Shown here: positions 1 through 9,730 of the stretch, piece after piece | How positions within the stretch are numbered: the stretch's first letter is position 1 | How the letters are laid out: every line of letters starts with the position of its first letter | Assembly: GCA_001695595.3 (NCBI GenBank) | Contig: MBPM02000043.1 | Span: 186,001-250,000 of the forward strand | Origin: Plasmopara viticola | Lineage: Eukaryota > Oomycota > Peronosporomycetes > Peronosporales > Peronosporaceae | Direction of reading: 5' to 3' | Length of the DNA: 64,000 nucleotides | The notes under the pieces: generated by a model | Databases searched by the model: none | Seen by the model: the letters and a program-made list of their open reading frames with translations, nothing else | Told to the model about the DNA's origin: nothing | Translations under genes and position numbers: made by a program

Positions 1-1666
1 ATGGAATTGGGGGGAAATCGGATTCCGACAATGGGTATTTCTATAAAGCTTACGACCCGAAAGTCAACAACGTGTTATACGAGCGTGAGCTTAGTGCAAT
101 TTGATAACTTAGTTGATTGGAGACAAATCATCAACATTTCTTCTCGGCTTCGGTAAAATGCTATAAGTGGTGCTGAGAACGTATGTTCTAGACACAGGTA
201 TGAAGTTACCCTTATCATGCCTTACCGTGCGTTTAAAAGACCTCATATTAAATACAATGCACTCGTTGCTTGTGACTTTGGATTGGAACTATGTCAATGG
301 CTTCAACGATCTTGTGAAGCTGGATAAAAGCACCACTTCACAAGAAGCTTTGGTGCGCCAAACGGTCAGGAAGGGCCGAAAGAGGTCAGTCTTTTGCCTC
401 TTTAGAAGCTCCTGTGCAAGCTATTGCACGAGCATGAGATTGCTCTTATTATTGGCCGCGTCGATCAGTTCGCTTTCCCTTGTATCTTTGAAGCACTTGA
501 AGAGAAGATGGTCACGATACTCATAAAATTCGCAATTAAGTCATCCACCACGCGTCTCAGCGCAAGTTGTTCAAAGCGCGTCTGGTCAGCGCTTTCATCT
601 CCAGACTCGGCGGGCCGCTCGGACCTCGAAGCTGTTTGGGTAATCGCCTTTAGTCGATGCGATTGTGGCCACGGGTACATCGGTCGCTGTACGGCTAGCC
701 GTATTTGCCTTAGCAACGATGTGGAGCGTCAGAACAGCAACTAGGCAAGCTGCTGAGGTCATCATAGTAGAGTAAAATGCTTTGCAATAAAGTTCTCGTT
801 TTGATAAGGCCGCTGACGTACTTTTTTGAAAAATACAAATGGTCCATGGTTCATTTCCTTGAAAAATCAATTAGCCCTTTTGAGCGATATTTAGTTTTGC
901 TTGCAATGTTTTTATTACTTTTTTATCTTCAATAGATTTCACCGCCTATTAATACCGAGACGTTTTATTCGCATTGCTTCTCCTGCAGATTGACGTCGAT
1001 TTATAGTCTCCGTGAGGTAACCTGAAATCTAAAAGGAAATGTATCCTGACTCCTTCCTCTTTTTAGCTTCAAGTGGACGTGCTTCGATAAGCTTAACGAA
1101 GCTCTCGTATGTCTCAACCCAATTACATTAGATATTGTAGATCTAAAGATGCGTAAGTCGCATTGCTAAGCGCACTTCACCCAAAAAGTAGCTCGTCGGT
1201 CTACAAGTGAGGTACCTCGGCGCACATACTGTGCAGTGCGTCTCGTACAACACGGCCGACTCTTTCTGCTTCTGTGGATATCAGCATGCAAGTATCGAAT
1301 GATTAGTGTTTTTCGTAGTGCAGTACTTCAGTCTTGATCCTTTCTTAACGACATTGATTGCAGAAGCTTTGCACTAATGTATAACTTTAACAGCTCGATC
1401 TTTGCTGTCCCGTACATATATCCTCTCATTGAACAAAGTTGCATTTCACCGTTATTTGCACCGCTCAACAATAACGCAGAAGGCAATAATATGCATCCCA
1501 CATCTTATTCTTGTCAGCAAAATGCTTATCACTGACAATTACACCCGCCTCAGGTATCAAGCGCTGTTATTTTGACGAGCGTCAAGTAGTCGCCCATTTG
1601 CCGTATACGCAACATCCAAAAAAAATATTTATGTAGTGGTCAATTGATAAATGTAATTTACTGGCA
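1..1666. other. Unassigned sequence, no supported gene
   Basis: I recognise no gene here. Bases 3-104 are open in one plus frame and read like coding sequence (it contains YFYKAYDPKVNNVLYEREL), so the window may open inside the last exon of a gene or pseudogene, but the product is unknown. Between 167 and 744 two short overlapping plus-strand frames (167-526 and 424-744) have no recognisable motif and may be remnants of one frameshifted gene. From about 870 to 1,666 the sequence is AT-rich with no sustained frame. Confidence 0.4.
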
Positions 1667-2013
1667 TACACTAAGTGGAGCTCGAAAAAGGTTGGGGTGA
1701 CGCCCTCCTTCCAAGCGCGGGGGTTTAATGCTCGCGCGCTTCGGGCAGGTGCTCTCGGGCATCTGCAGGTCTTTAACGAGTCTCACCCTCGACGCGACGG
1801 TCTCCAGCACCAGGGCGCCACCTGGGCTCTTACCAAGTCAGAGCTACACAAAATAATGGAAGACCCCCACGACCGCGGTGCTGGCTGCACTGCCCGCCGA
1901 ACGAGACCCGACGTATGCGGACACCACTCTATGCCGTGGACTAGCCAGACTGAGCCTAGCACGTGCATAACTTGGCAACGCGATAACGTAATACATTACA
2001 TTACACTAAGTGG
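1667..2013 (+). mobile_element. Short LINE-derived non-autonomous element with 12-bp target-site duplication
   Basis: The element lies between two copies of the 12-base direct repeat tacactaagtgg (1,667-1,678 and 2,002-2,013), the expected target-site duplication of a LINE-mobilised insertion. It begins near aaaaaggttggggtgacgcc and ends in a short attac-type tail. Its first ~120 bp match the 5' end of the LINE at 32,254-33,413 (minus). The remainder matches two separate pieces of the 3' part of the same LINE: a piece encoding WALTKSEL, then the terminal piece. It is therefore an internally deleted LINE, moved in trans. A near-identical element is at 60,190-60,515. The insertion ends 30 bp before the start codon of the C1q-like pseudogene at 2,044. 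Confidence 0.85.
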
Positions 2014-2043
2014 GACATACCATACGGTATTATTATTAGACAG

Positions 2044-3142
2044 ATGTCCGGGAAAATTGAGTCTGGACTCACGGCATTTGCCACCTCTCCAGCGCTAATC
2101 TACTGCTACGTCATTACAAATGAAGCCGAGAAACTAAAAATCACATTAATGGATACAAAAAGCAAAAAACAGTGGTACGTAAAGATCGTCATATCGGCGC
2201 CTAAACTCGGAAATGTCTGATAATATCGCAGGAGTTCTGGCTTTTTAGACGACAAAGAATACATTACAAGTTCATACCGAATTCCTAACGCGAGTCTAAC
2301 GGACTATGAAAAGGTGAGGTAATCTATCTCTATTTTACATTAAACCGCCTTCTAAGTGTCGGTGGGTGGGTCCCAGGTCTTCAAAGATACGCTGGAACAC
2401 TTAATGGAAGATGAGAATAGAGCGACAGAAAATAACGAGGATTTGAAAGCCACTAGTGCAGTGGACTCTGGTAAAATTCGACGTCAATTAACGCACCATG
2501 TCGATGGTACTGTTCAGTTGGAATTTGCTGTCAAAATTCGGATCTTCCAGTCGGCGTGGACGGCCAAATATCAGTTCAATTAAATCCCTTGACCCTTGAC
2601 AGGGTTGATATTCTAGAAGCAAAGCTGCGTGATGTGGAGAACGAACTCAGGACGTCAAGAGATACGTTAATCATTAAGAAGCAAGAGCGGGCACGTGTCG
2701 TCGAAGAGTTGAGCAAAGTTAAGGACCGACTCACAGAGATGGAGACGGCGCTCGCTGAAGTACAAGACGCTCAGAACATCGTGCGCTTGCATGCAGTCTC
2801 AAAAAATGTGGCGGAATTGAACGAGAAGGGACAAATCATGTGGAACTCATTGACAGGATTGGGGAGGTTCGAGTCGTCGAATGATGGGTATGGGAAACGT
2901 ATCCTCACATCCGGGTGGTATGTTCTGAATGCAACAATCTACTTGGCGCCCCAAATTTCGACCACTAACGTCGAGAAAAGTACCTACGGTCGCAGCCTGC
3001 TCCATGCACCGTGAAGCAGAATTGCAGCGTAACGTTTGCGTTTACCAAGTATTTGATTAAGGCCGACGAATCGACACTTTTCATCACAGGCTTTCCCTTT
3101 AAGATTGGCGCTGACCTCCATGCTTTAAGGGTTGGTAAGTGA
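2044..3142 (+). pseudogene. Head/coiled-coil/C1q-like protein, three exons, frameshifted
   Basis: I place the start at the ATG at 2,044 (MSGKIESGLTAFATSP...), because the resulting N-terminus aligns with that of the minus-strand paralogue (MATEIDTFAQGVTTF...). Exon 1 is 2,044-2,174; intron 2,175-2,231 (gtacgtaaag...cgcag) restores a KSKKQW|SSGF reading; exon 2 is 2,232-2,313; intron 2,314-2,376; exon 3 follows. The frame then breaks near 2,578 (between YQF and LNPLTLDRVDIL) and again near 3,005. After the second break a third frame carries the last beta strands (NCSVTFAFTKYL...LHALRVGK) to the stop at 3,140-3,142. Domain order: globular head, long coiled coil (about 2,600-2,810, rich in E/K/L heptads), C1q-like beta tail. 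The coiled coil is longer than in the other copies here. Two frameshifts make a functional product unlikely unless they are sequencing errors. Function unknown. Confidence 0.75.
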
Positions 3143-3842
3143 ATATTGAGAGGTTTGGTTTAATTAATATTTTATACACAGTAAACATCGTATCTGCAAA
3201 GTTATTCCAACGTTAGCTACAATATTTTCCACAGGAAAATATTTTTTTTCAATCAAAGCTGTAATGCTAGTTCCTTAGGCTTTGTAACGTGTTAATAATA
3301 TTGCTTCTTGGCTTATTGAGTAAACTCAATGTAAATAATTTATGCCTCGTTACTTTTTGTGGACGGAGTCCCTTGTCCTAATGCAACAATTAATTGTCTC
3401 GGGAAAACTCACAATTGTTTTCTTAAATAAAAGCGCAAAGCCGTCGCTTTTCCATAGAGGTGAGCTCACGTTTTGTGTCAACAATTACACACACATACAA
3501 AGTTTGCACGGTGAACGAGCCAAGCGCTGGAGCATTGCATTGTACAAATCGATGGATACGAAGAGACAGGGCCAAGATGTAAATAGACATGGTAAAAGCT
3601 CTTACTACTTGTTTTCTACCCTGCTTTGCTTTGAGTTAGGCAGAAAACAAGTAGTAAGACTTTCAAGACTGCGATCTCTAGTTTCTTTGTAACGAATCAG
3701 GCCTTTTTTACCAGAAAATTGGAGCATTGATACTAATATGTTATTCGTTTAACCCTTCTTCATATCACATATTTCTGTCGTCGGCAATAGTAAAGAGCGA
3801 TCACTTCAAAGTTGAAACATTTGCTTCTTCTCCCTTTTGACA
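3143..3842. other. Intergenic with a tyrosinase-like shard and a hairpin
   Basis: No complete gene is visible. At about 3,505-3,555 the plus strand reads GERAKRWSIALYKSM, which matches the EQVKRWNIALYETA segment of the tyrosinase encoded on the minus strand around 8,150; the DNA similarity covers only ~45 bp, so this is at most a shard of a duplicated tyrosinase. A perfect 18-bp inverted repeat lies at 3,600-3,659. Confidence 0.4.
3600..3659. repeat. Perfect 18-bp inverted repeat (hairpin)
   Basis: The arm tcttactacttgttttct at 3,600-3,617 is followed, after a 24-base loop, by its exact reverse complement at 3,642-3,659. It is not part of any recognised gene. It could be a small hairpin transcript, a terminator-like fold or the footprint of a small mobile element; nothing in the sequence decides between these. 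Confidence 0.8.
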
Positions 3843-4859
3843 TCAGTCTCCCATACGCAACACTGTCACATGCGATGAGGTATCGGATAAAACGCTAGTG
3901 TTTGTGCATCTTATACCAATGGACTCATCGGTGTTAATGTGCATAACATACGTAAATGACGAACTGGTTCGGTGACTTGAGTTCTCGCGATATTTTCTTG
4001 AATAAGCCGCACTTGACGTCGCGTGTTGTACTTCGGTACCATTTTTTTCAAGAGAAATTGTTGCTGGATAATCATTTTCATTTGGCAGATGACTCACATG
4101 CACACTAGCGATGTACACACCTGACATACAAAACTTTATCGAAGTTTCGTCGTCCGATAACACGAAATGCTCTGTGGAAAAAGGTTTCCACTTGAGCATC
4201 CCTAGCACCCAATCTTGGCTTTCAGCATTCAAAAAGACACGAGAAGCTTCACCAACTTGGGCCCGAAGTCTTTTCAAATCCTCCTCTTGATCCTTAAGCT
4301 TTGACTCTAAAATGTCAATCTGCTTCACCGCAACTGGTTCAAGATTAAAGACAAAGCTAACGTCTTTAACATACTGAAAAAAGCGAAGCTCGATTTTCAT
4401 CACTATCTCCAGCTTTCCGTTTTTAAGTATACAATAGTCACGACAAGGCTCATCGTCCTCGTTCACCAAACAGTCCAGACATTGCTGGAAGCACTTCACA
4501 CCCAAACGACAACAATAATAAGCTCTTCTAAAGTACACAAAAAATGAATATCATGTACCATCATACCGATACATAATCTGTCGCTTTCGCATCCGCAAGA
4601 GTATTCGCAGCTGTCACGTAGTCCTCTCTGTTTAGATATCCTGAACGCCTAATAGACGCGGATTCGCATTTCCAATAAAAACAAAAATTATTCGGTCACT
4701 CCAAGATACTTAGCTATACCATTGCTCTTTCGTGGTACAGTTTTCCAGCCACATATCCATCTGATCATCTTTTAGCGAGATTTGGTAGCGAAAGCTACAA
4801 GAAGGACAAACAACAAAAGTTGTCACCCCTTGCGCAAAAGTGTCAATCTCAGTAGCCAT
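3843..4859 (-). pseudogene. Head/coiled-coil/C1q-like protein, best-preserved copy
   Basis: Exon 1 starts at the ATG at 4,859-4,857 (MATEIDTFAQGVTTF) and ends at 4,720; intron 4,649-4,719 (gtatag...tattag) joins EQ-W-RSGYLNREDYVTAANTL in frame. Exon 2 runs from 4,648 to about 4,567. The last exon, open from 4,527 to the stop at 3,843-3,845, carries a cysteine-rich stretch (LGVKCFQQCLDCLV), a strand pair (VMKIELRFFQYVKDVSFVF), a short coiled coil (QIDILESKLKDQEEDLKRL) and a C1q/TNF-like beta tail ending HVTVLRMGD. No standard GT-AG pair joins exon 2 to exon 3 in frame: donors after 4,573 and 4,567 are phase 0, while the acceptor at 4,528 needs phase 2. Either the junction is unusual, or a 1-base indel has broken the gene. 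There is no signal peptide. Role unknown. Confidence 0.6.
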
Positions 4860-4899
4860 GTTGAGACCGGAGAAAACCCTATAATGTACGAACAAGTAA

Positions 4900-6430
4900 G
4901 CTCTATATTTTGAGAATGAATCTTCCAGGTAATTTCCTTGCAAAATTTAGGAAACGCGAAAAGGGAGACATTTTATTTCAAACGTACCATGCACTTTTCT
5001 GTGGCAAAGTGAATACATTCCAGCACAAATATCTGAGATTTTTTCATTTGTGGCACAAGGTTTAGTGTACAATCAACTTTTTGTCAGTTTTAACGAAGAG
5101 CTAAGGCTTGATACTGATGCGAATTAATCCACGATCATTAAAGAAAGAAATATATTGTGGCTAGCATAGCAAGTCCACGTGAACAGTCAATTTAGACCAT
5201 GTAATCTTGGCTTGCAATACAGATTTCTTCGAGCCCAATGATGACAATCTATGCTACAAAATAATATCATTTTTGGGCTGAGGCTCTTGCCTATAGATTG
5301 TGGTCTAACCCGATATGCCTCGCCCCTTTCCCATTTCCTGAATTTTGCAATGGAAAGTACCAGAAACGTTCGCTTTTCAGAAAAAGGAGCTTGAAAAAGA
5401 CTTACAAATTCTTGGTTTTCTTCAATCTCAACATGGGTACTGAGATTGTCCTTCTGGTAGCTTTCGCTACCAAACCTCGCTGAAAGATGATCAAATGGAT
5501 ATGTGGCTGGAAAACTGTACCACGAAAGAGCAATGGTATAGTTAAGTATCTTGAAGTGACCGAATAATTTTTGTTTTTATTGAAAATGCGAATCCGCGTC
5601 TATTAGGCGTTCAGGATATCTGAACAGAGAAGACTACGTGACAGTTGCGAATGCTCTTGCGGATGCGAAAGCGACAGACTATGTATCGGGACGATGTCAC
5701 ATGAATGGTACTTAAGTTGTATTGGTCTTTGGTGAAGCTTACGATATTTGTTGTTTAAGTGCGAAGTGCTTCCAGCAATGTTTGGACTGTTTTGTGGAGA
5801 AGAGTAATCAACCTTGTCGTGAGTTGAGCATACCTTAAGACGAAAAGCTAGCGCTGGTGATACGAAGTCAGCTTCACTTGTTTCAGTGTGTTAAGAATGT
5901 CAGCTACGTTCTCAAGCTTTGCCCACTTGTGGTAGAGCAGATTGGCATTTTAAAGTCAAAGCTGAAAGATCAAGAGGAGGAAGTGGAAAAACTTCGTAGC
6001 CAAGTTGGTCAAACTTATCATGTCTATTTGAATGCTGAAAGCCAACATCGGGTGCTAGAAATACTCGATTGAAAACCTCTTACCGCAGAGGTTTGTGTGT
6101 TGTCGAATAACAAAGCCTTGATCAAATGTTGTATATCAGATCTGTACACAGTAAGCATGCTTATGAATCATCAGCTAGTCCAGAATAACCATTCAGGAAA
6201 GGTTTCTCTTGAGAAGAATGGTCGTCAAGTGCAGCCTATACAAGAAGATTCGGGTACTTGAGTCACCCAATCAGTTCGTCGTTTACGTGTAGTACGCATA
6301 TTAATACCGATGAGTCCATTAGAGTGAGATGCACAAGCACGAGCGCTATATCAAGCACTTTATCGTATGTGACAGTGACGTGCGTACGGGAACTGGTGAC
6401 ACCACAATGCAAGATAATAAGAAGACTTTA
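4900..6430. repeat. Inverted-repeat partner of 3,843-4,960
   Basis: The plus strand from about 5,290 to 6,400 is the reverse-complement counterpart of 3,843-4,960: the same exon 1, the same intron donor (caatggtatag) and the same exon 2 (gcgttcaggatatct) appear in both. The two gene copies therefore face away from each other, with roughly 430 bp between their start codons. That central spacer (about 4,960-5,290) contains no gene that I can see. Confidence 0.7.
5432..6410 (+). pseudogene. Head/coiled-coil/C1q-like pseudogene
   Basis: It starts with ATG at 5,432, but the first exon is frameshifted within ~15 codons relative to the paralogue (MGTEIVLLVAF, then stop). The exon containing NREDYVT/ANALADAK is recognisable at about 5,605-5,690, and the cysteine-rich and coiled-coil exon at about 5,745-6,070 (SAKCFQQCLDCFV; ILKSKLKDQEEEVEKLRSQV), with a stop codon after SIP and another after VLEILD. 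Remnants of the C1q-like strands continue to about 6,400 (NTDESIRVRCTSTS-like). Several stops and indels make it clearly non-functional. It is the inverted duplicate of the minus-strand copy at 3,843-4,859. Confidence 0.8.
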
Positions 6431-7290
6431 AGGCACATTGCTGCACTTTAATTTTATTGCTATTGTTCGTTTACTACTTCACGACGACATTAAAGTTCAA
6501 TACGGAGCCAAATGGACTGCTCCTCCTTCTCGATGATTAAGTTATGTTTCGATTTCTTAAGCCGTTTTCGAGGGTTCATCTCCACTGTCGATGTCGAGAT
6601 ATTTGTAGGACTAAGCTTCAATTAAAAAACAATTGGACCGCCACAAATAGTTTGCTTTCGGATGCCATGCAACGTGCTCTAATGGCTCAATAGCGAGCTT
6701 CAGCTTACCCCTTGCTAGACCGCAAAAGACAAGCTTAGTATACGCAAACTCGCTACAGCAATTTCAAATAAATCGATAATGTTTGCCCTTGATGTTTATT
6801 GCATCGTAATATCTTCTGATCTGCGCTTCGTATACAATACAGTAAACTTCCGTTTAATACGTCTACGACCTTCTTTTCGACATATGAGCGTGTGCGGCAG
6901 CCCATTGAGATGGGACTGATTTAGAATGTCATTGAGTGAAACGCAATCGCATAAAAATCAAATCTATGAAAGGTTTATTTTATAGTACTCAGGTAAAAGA
7001 TTGCGTATGTGGTCGAAATATGATGCCACAATCATTCTATTCATCTAACGCACTCAAAGATTTCTCTGTTTTTGGTGTTTGCAAGCCAAGATTACAGCGA
7101 GCTTTCGAATTTAAAATGTACACTTGGTATAAACATTTCTTTAATCATCGTGTAGTGTGTCGCATCAGTAAAAAGTTAATTGTCAATTAAATTCTATATG
7201 CTAAAGTCACAATATGACACATGCAATTTACGTTCGAATGTTCGCCTCCAGAATAAAATAGGAGACCAGTTTCATAATTTTGTACATTTA
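6431..7290. other. Intergenic, duplicated at 52,560-53,160
   Basis: No complete gene. The stretch around 6,640-6,900 is recognisably similar to 52,620-52,900 (shared ttcgg(a/g)tgccatgc and (t/c)cccttgctagac), showing that the duplicated block at 52.6-57.1 kb begins at least this far left. A short possible coding remnant on the minus strand at 6,611-6,739 is listed separately. Confidence 0.5.
6611..6739 (-). pseudogene. Possible WD40-type gene remnant
   Basis: A 42-codon open stretch on the minus strand ends in TAG at 6,611-6,613 and contains LARGKLKLAIEPLEHVAWHP, which has the rhythm of a WD40 blade (an hydrophobic-x-WHP element as in RBBP5-like proteins). Upstream on the same strand a separate frame reads LLYCIRSADQKILR, also compatible with a WD40 strand. 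The paralogous segment at about 52,640-52,760 (minus) reads CLARDKLE...EVAWHPKTNVL. Both are short and frameshifted. The family assignment is a guess from motif shape. Confidence 0.3.
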
Positions 7291-7309
7291 CATATTCTCG
7301 CTCACTACT

Positions 7310-7668
7310 CTTTGTGGAAGGGGTGCCAACGTTTGCTGTTTGTCTTCCTAGTAGCTTTCGCCACTAAATGGATCAAAAGGATATCTTGCTGGAAACGAAA
7401 GTACGAAAAAGCAATGGTATAAGTAAGAAGCTTCCAGCCACCGAATATAACTTTTTCAAAAGTAACCACAAAAGTTGTGGTTGTAGACTTTGGTCGAGCT
7501 TACTGTTTGGGTGTGAAGTGCTTCCAGCAGTATCTGGACTGTTTGGTAAATAAATGTAACCAGCCTTGCCATAAATTGAATATTCTTATAGACGAAAAGC
7601 TGGAGCTGGCGGTGCATATCAAGCTTCGCTTCCTGTTCTTGCGACATATAAAGAGGAAATTGAGCTAG
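7310..7668 (+). pseudogene. Truncated head/coiled-coil/C1q-like fragment
   Basis: Remnants of exon 1 (tagctttcgccactaaatgg... aaagcaatggtataag) are followed by the cysteine-rich exon start (7,477-7,640: RAYCLGVKCFQQYLDCLVN, then EKLELAVHIKLRF). The copy stops abruptly before the coiled coil, and the following bases (cgacatataaa...) match the sequence that follows the tandem array at about 55,540. The middle exon and the whole C1q-like tail are missing. Confidence 0.7.
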
Positions 7669-7787
7669 AAAGGAGGTTCAAATTCTTTGTAAATTTTCAA
7701 ATTACTCGCCTCGCAGCTAGTTTAACGAAAAAACGCTAAACCGCTGCCTGCTTTTACACCTAAGAAAACTTGTGAGCTCGGTACTGG

Positions 7788-9478
7788 CTACCCATCAGCC
7801 AACACGTAGTCGCCTCGCTCTTTCCCACTTTCAAGCTTATCCTTCAAATTACTCACTGCCTTCGTGAAATCCGACACTGGAGTCTCTTTCTTCTTGTACG
7901 CCGAACAAGGTAAGAAACGAGCAGTAATATTTTTCCACTTTGGAATCCCAATGACTTTATCGCCCGCGTTTAAATACTGCAAGAGAGTGTAACAACGAGG
8001 ATGCCCTTCGACGCCAAAGTTGGTGCGAAAGAGATCCGAGTAGTCGAGCACGCCACCGAGACAATCTTGCTGGTATTGGCACATGACCATCTCCATCTGT
8101 TCCTTCGCTGCCGTCTCTTCGTACCCGACAATCCGCGCTGTTTCATACAGCGCAATGTTCCAGCGCTTGACTTGTTCATCGTACGCACATCCTGGCTCAA
8201 GAACCGGATAGGGATGCTCCATCTTGCCACGTTCTCTCACGTGCCGTTCAGTGGCTAACAAGGACGTGGCGGCAGCCACTTGCGTCGATGCCCAGCATCG
8301 TTGGTAAAAAGTCGCGAGCCCTCCACTCATTGCGTACGTGTAGCTATAGTTGCCAAGATCTTTGGCATCCACGTACTCTACGTAGGTCGTTGGCAAATCT
8401 TTGAAAAACGGGTAGAGGATATTCTTGGGATCTTGCCAGACATTCACGACCGTCTTTCCATCGAATGCGTAGCCTCGAATGGTAATGTTGGCTGTCGTCG
8501 AGTAAAACCCGGACGTTCGTCTCGAGCACGTTTGAAACCACCGCGAGTCATTGCCCTTGGCGCCGGTCGGAAGCAAGATATTGTCCCCCCCTACTTGACA
8601 TTTGAGGTAGATGATTTGCAACAAATCGATCAGTGCATGGTGTAGGTAAAAGATGGGATCGGCAGGAGACTCAAAGTACGCCATGACGCCTCCCAGCGCG
8701 CTATGAATCGTGTCTAAAACATGGCACATTCATTGTCAGACGATTAAAACATTGATTTTGAACGAGGACGCTACGTACTATGGACCCCACGCTCGACTTG
8801 GGATGTAAAGTCGGACGACGTGTTTGAAGAAAAGAGTTGCTGGTACACGGATGTGAACGAAGCCGAGTCGGGGTAGGCGGTACTTGTCAAGCCACTCTTG
8901 GTTTTTCGAGTGATACACTTGGCACAGACGGTATTGTTTCCGCAGAATTGGGAAAGAGGAAAGCGACTCATGCACAAGGAAGACGAAGATGGGATGGTGG
9001 TATTGTAAATGATCAAGCTTTTGGTAGTGCCCGTCATATCGCCGCTGGAATCCGTGAGAAAAGGGGTACAGGTCAAGAGGTTGGTACAATTGCCTGCTGA
9101 TCGACGGGCCCGGGCCGATACGTGATCCCAGTATGGCAGCGTGAGGCATCGATACTTGGCGTCTAGACTGCGAAGCATGTTTTCGTACCCCAGCAACATG
9201 ATGCGATGCCAGTAGATAAACATGCAATTCCCGTGGGCTTCTTTCTCGGAAAGATATTCCGTGTGAATTTGAATGAATTTTTGATGAAAACCCTTATCCA
9301 TGGCACTGCCAACGGCTTCCAAGTACAAGGACTTTTCCGATGCATTGTACGTATCCCACGACCGACGAATTCGAGGATCAGTGCAGTTGGTACCCACTTG
9401 TTGGCTACTGGTAGTCGAAAGTAGCAACCCCGCTACCCACCACGCGAGGATCATTGATTTAAACATGTTGTGCGCCAT
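7788..9478 (-). CDS. Secreted tyrosinase (type-3 copper oxidase)
   Basis: Two exons, 8,779-9,478 and 7,788-8,713, are joined over a 65-bp intron (gtacgt...ttttag) and give about 541 residues. The start at 9,478 (or Met5 at 9,466) puts a hydrophobic signal peptide (MFKSMILAWWVAGLLLSTTS) at the N-terminus, so the product should be secreted; an upstream in-frame extension would bury it. CuA ligands are visible as His72 (IQIHTEYL), His82 (EAHGN) and His91 (FIYWHRIML). Splicing creates the CuB motif HNTIHSALGG (His233, His237), followed by SPADPIFYLHHALID (HH at 258-259). All six copper-binding histidines are thus present. Known family role: oxidation of phenols to quinones, as in melanin formation or modification of phenolics. 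The substrate here is unknown. A broken copy lies at 55,690-56,640. Confidence 0.92.
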
Positions 9479-9730
9479 ACACGGCGACAATGAATGGACT
9501 GTTGAGTCGGAATCGTGCAAATTGACACGTGAATGAAAGATTTGATGCAAGAGACGCAATGTGTGGCTGCGAGAAGATTTTGGATCTTTCATGAAGCGTC
9601 GCGACTCCAAATTTCGAAAGTTTATTGATTTCAAAGTTATTCGTAAACTATTTTCAAGTGCAAAATAAACTCATATTTGAATCCCCAACATTTAAAAAAA
9701 TGAAAAGTATGCAAGGGGCCGATTACCACC
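9479..9730. other. Short intergenic between tyrosinase and enoyl-CoA reductase
   Basis: About 250 bp hold the 5' flank of the tyrosinase gene and the 3' flank of the enoyl-CoA reductase gene, both on the minus strand. I see no further gene. Confidence 0.5.

Noticed and set aside
8280..8645. 121-codon plus-strand frame over the tyrosinase gene
   Set aside because: Antisense shadow of the tyrosinase exon, whose copper motifs establish the real frame.
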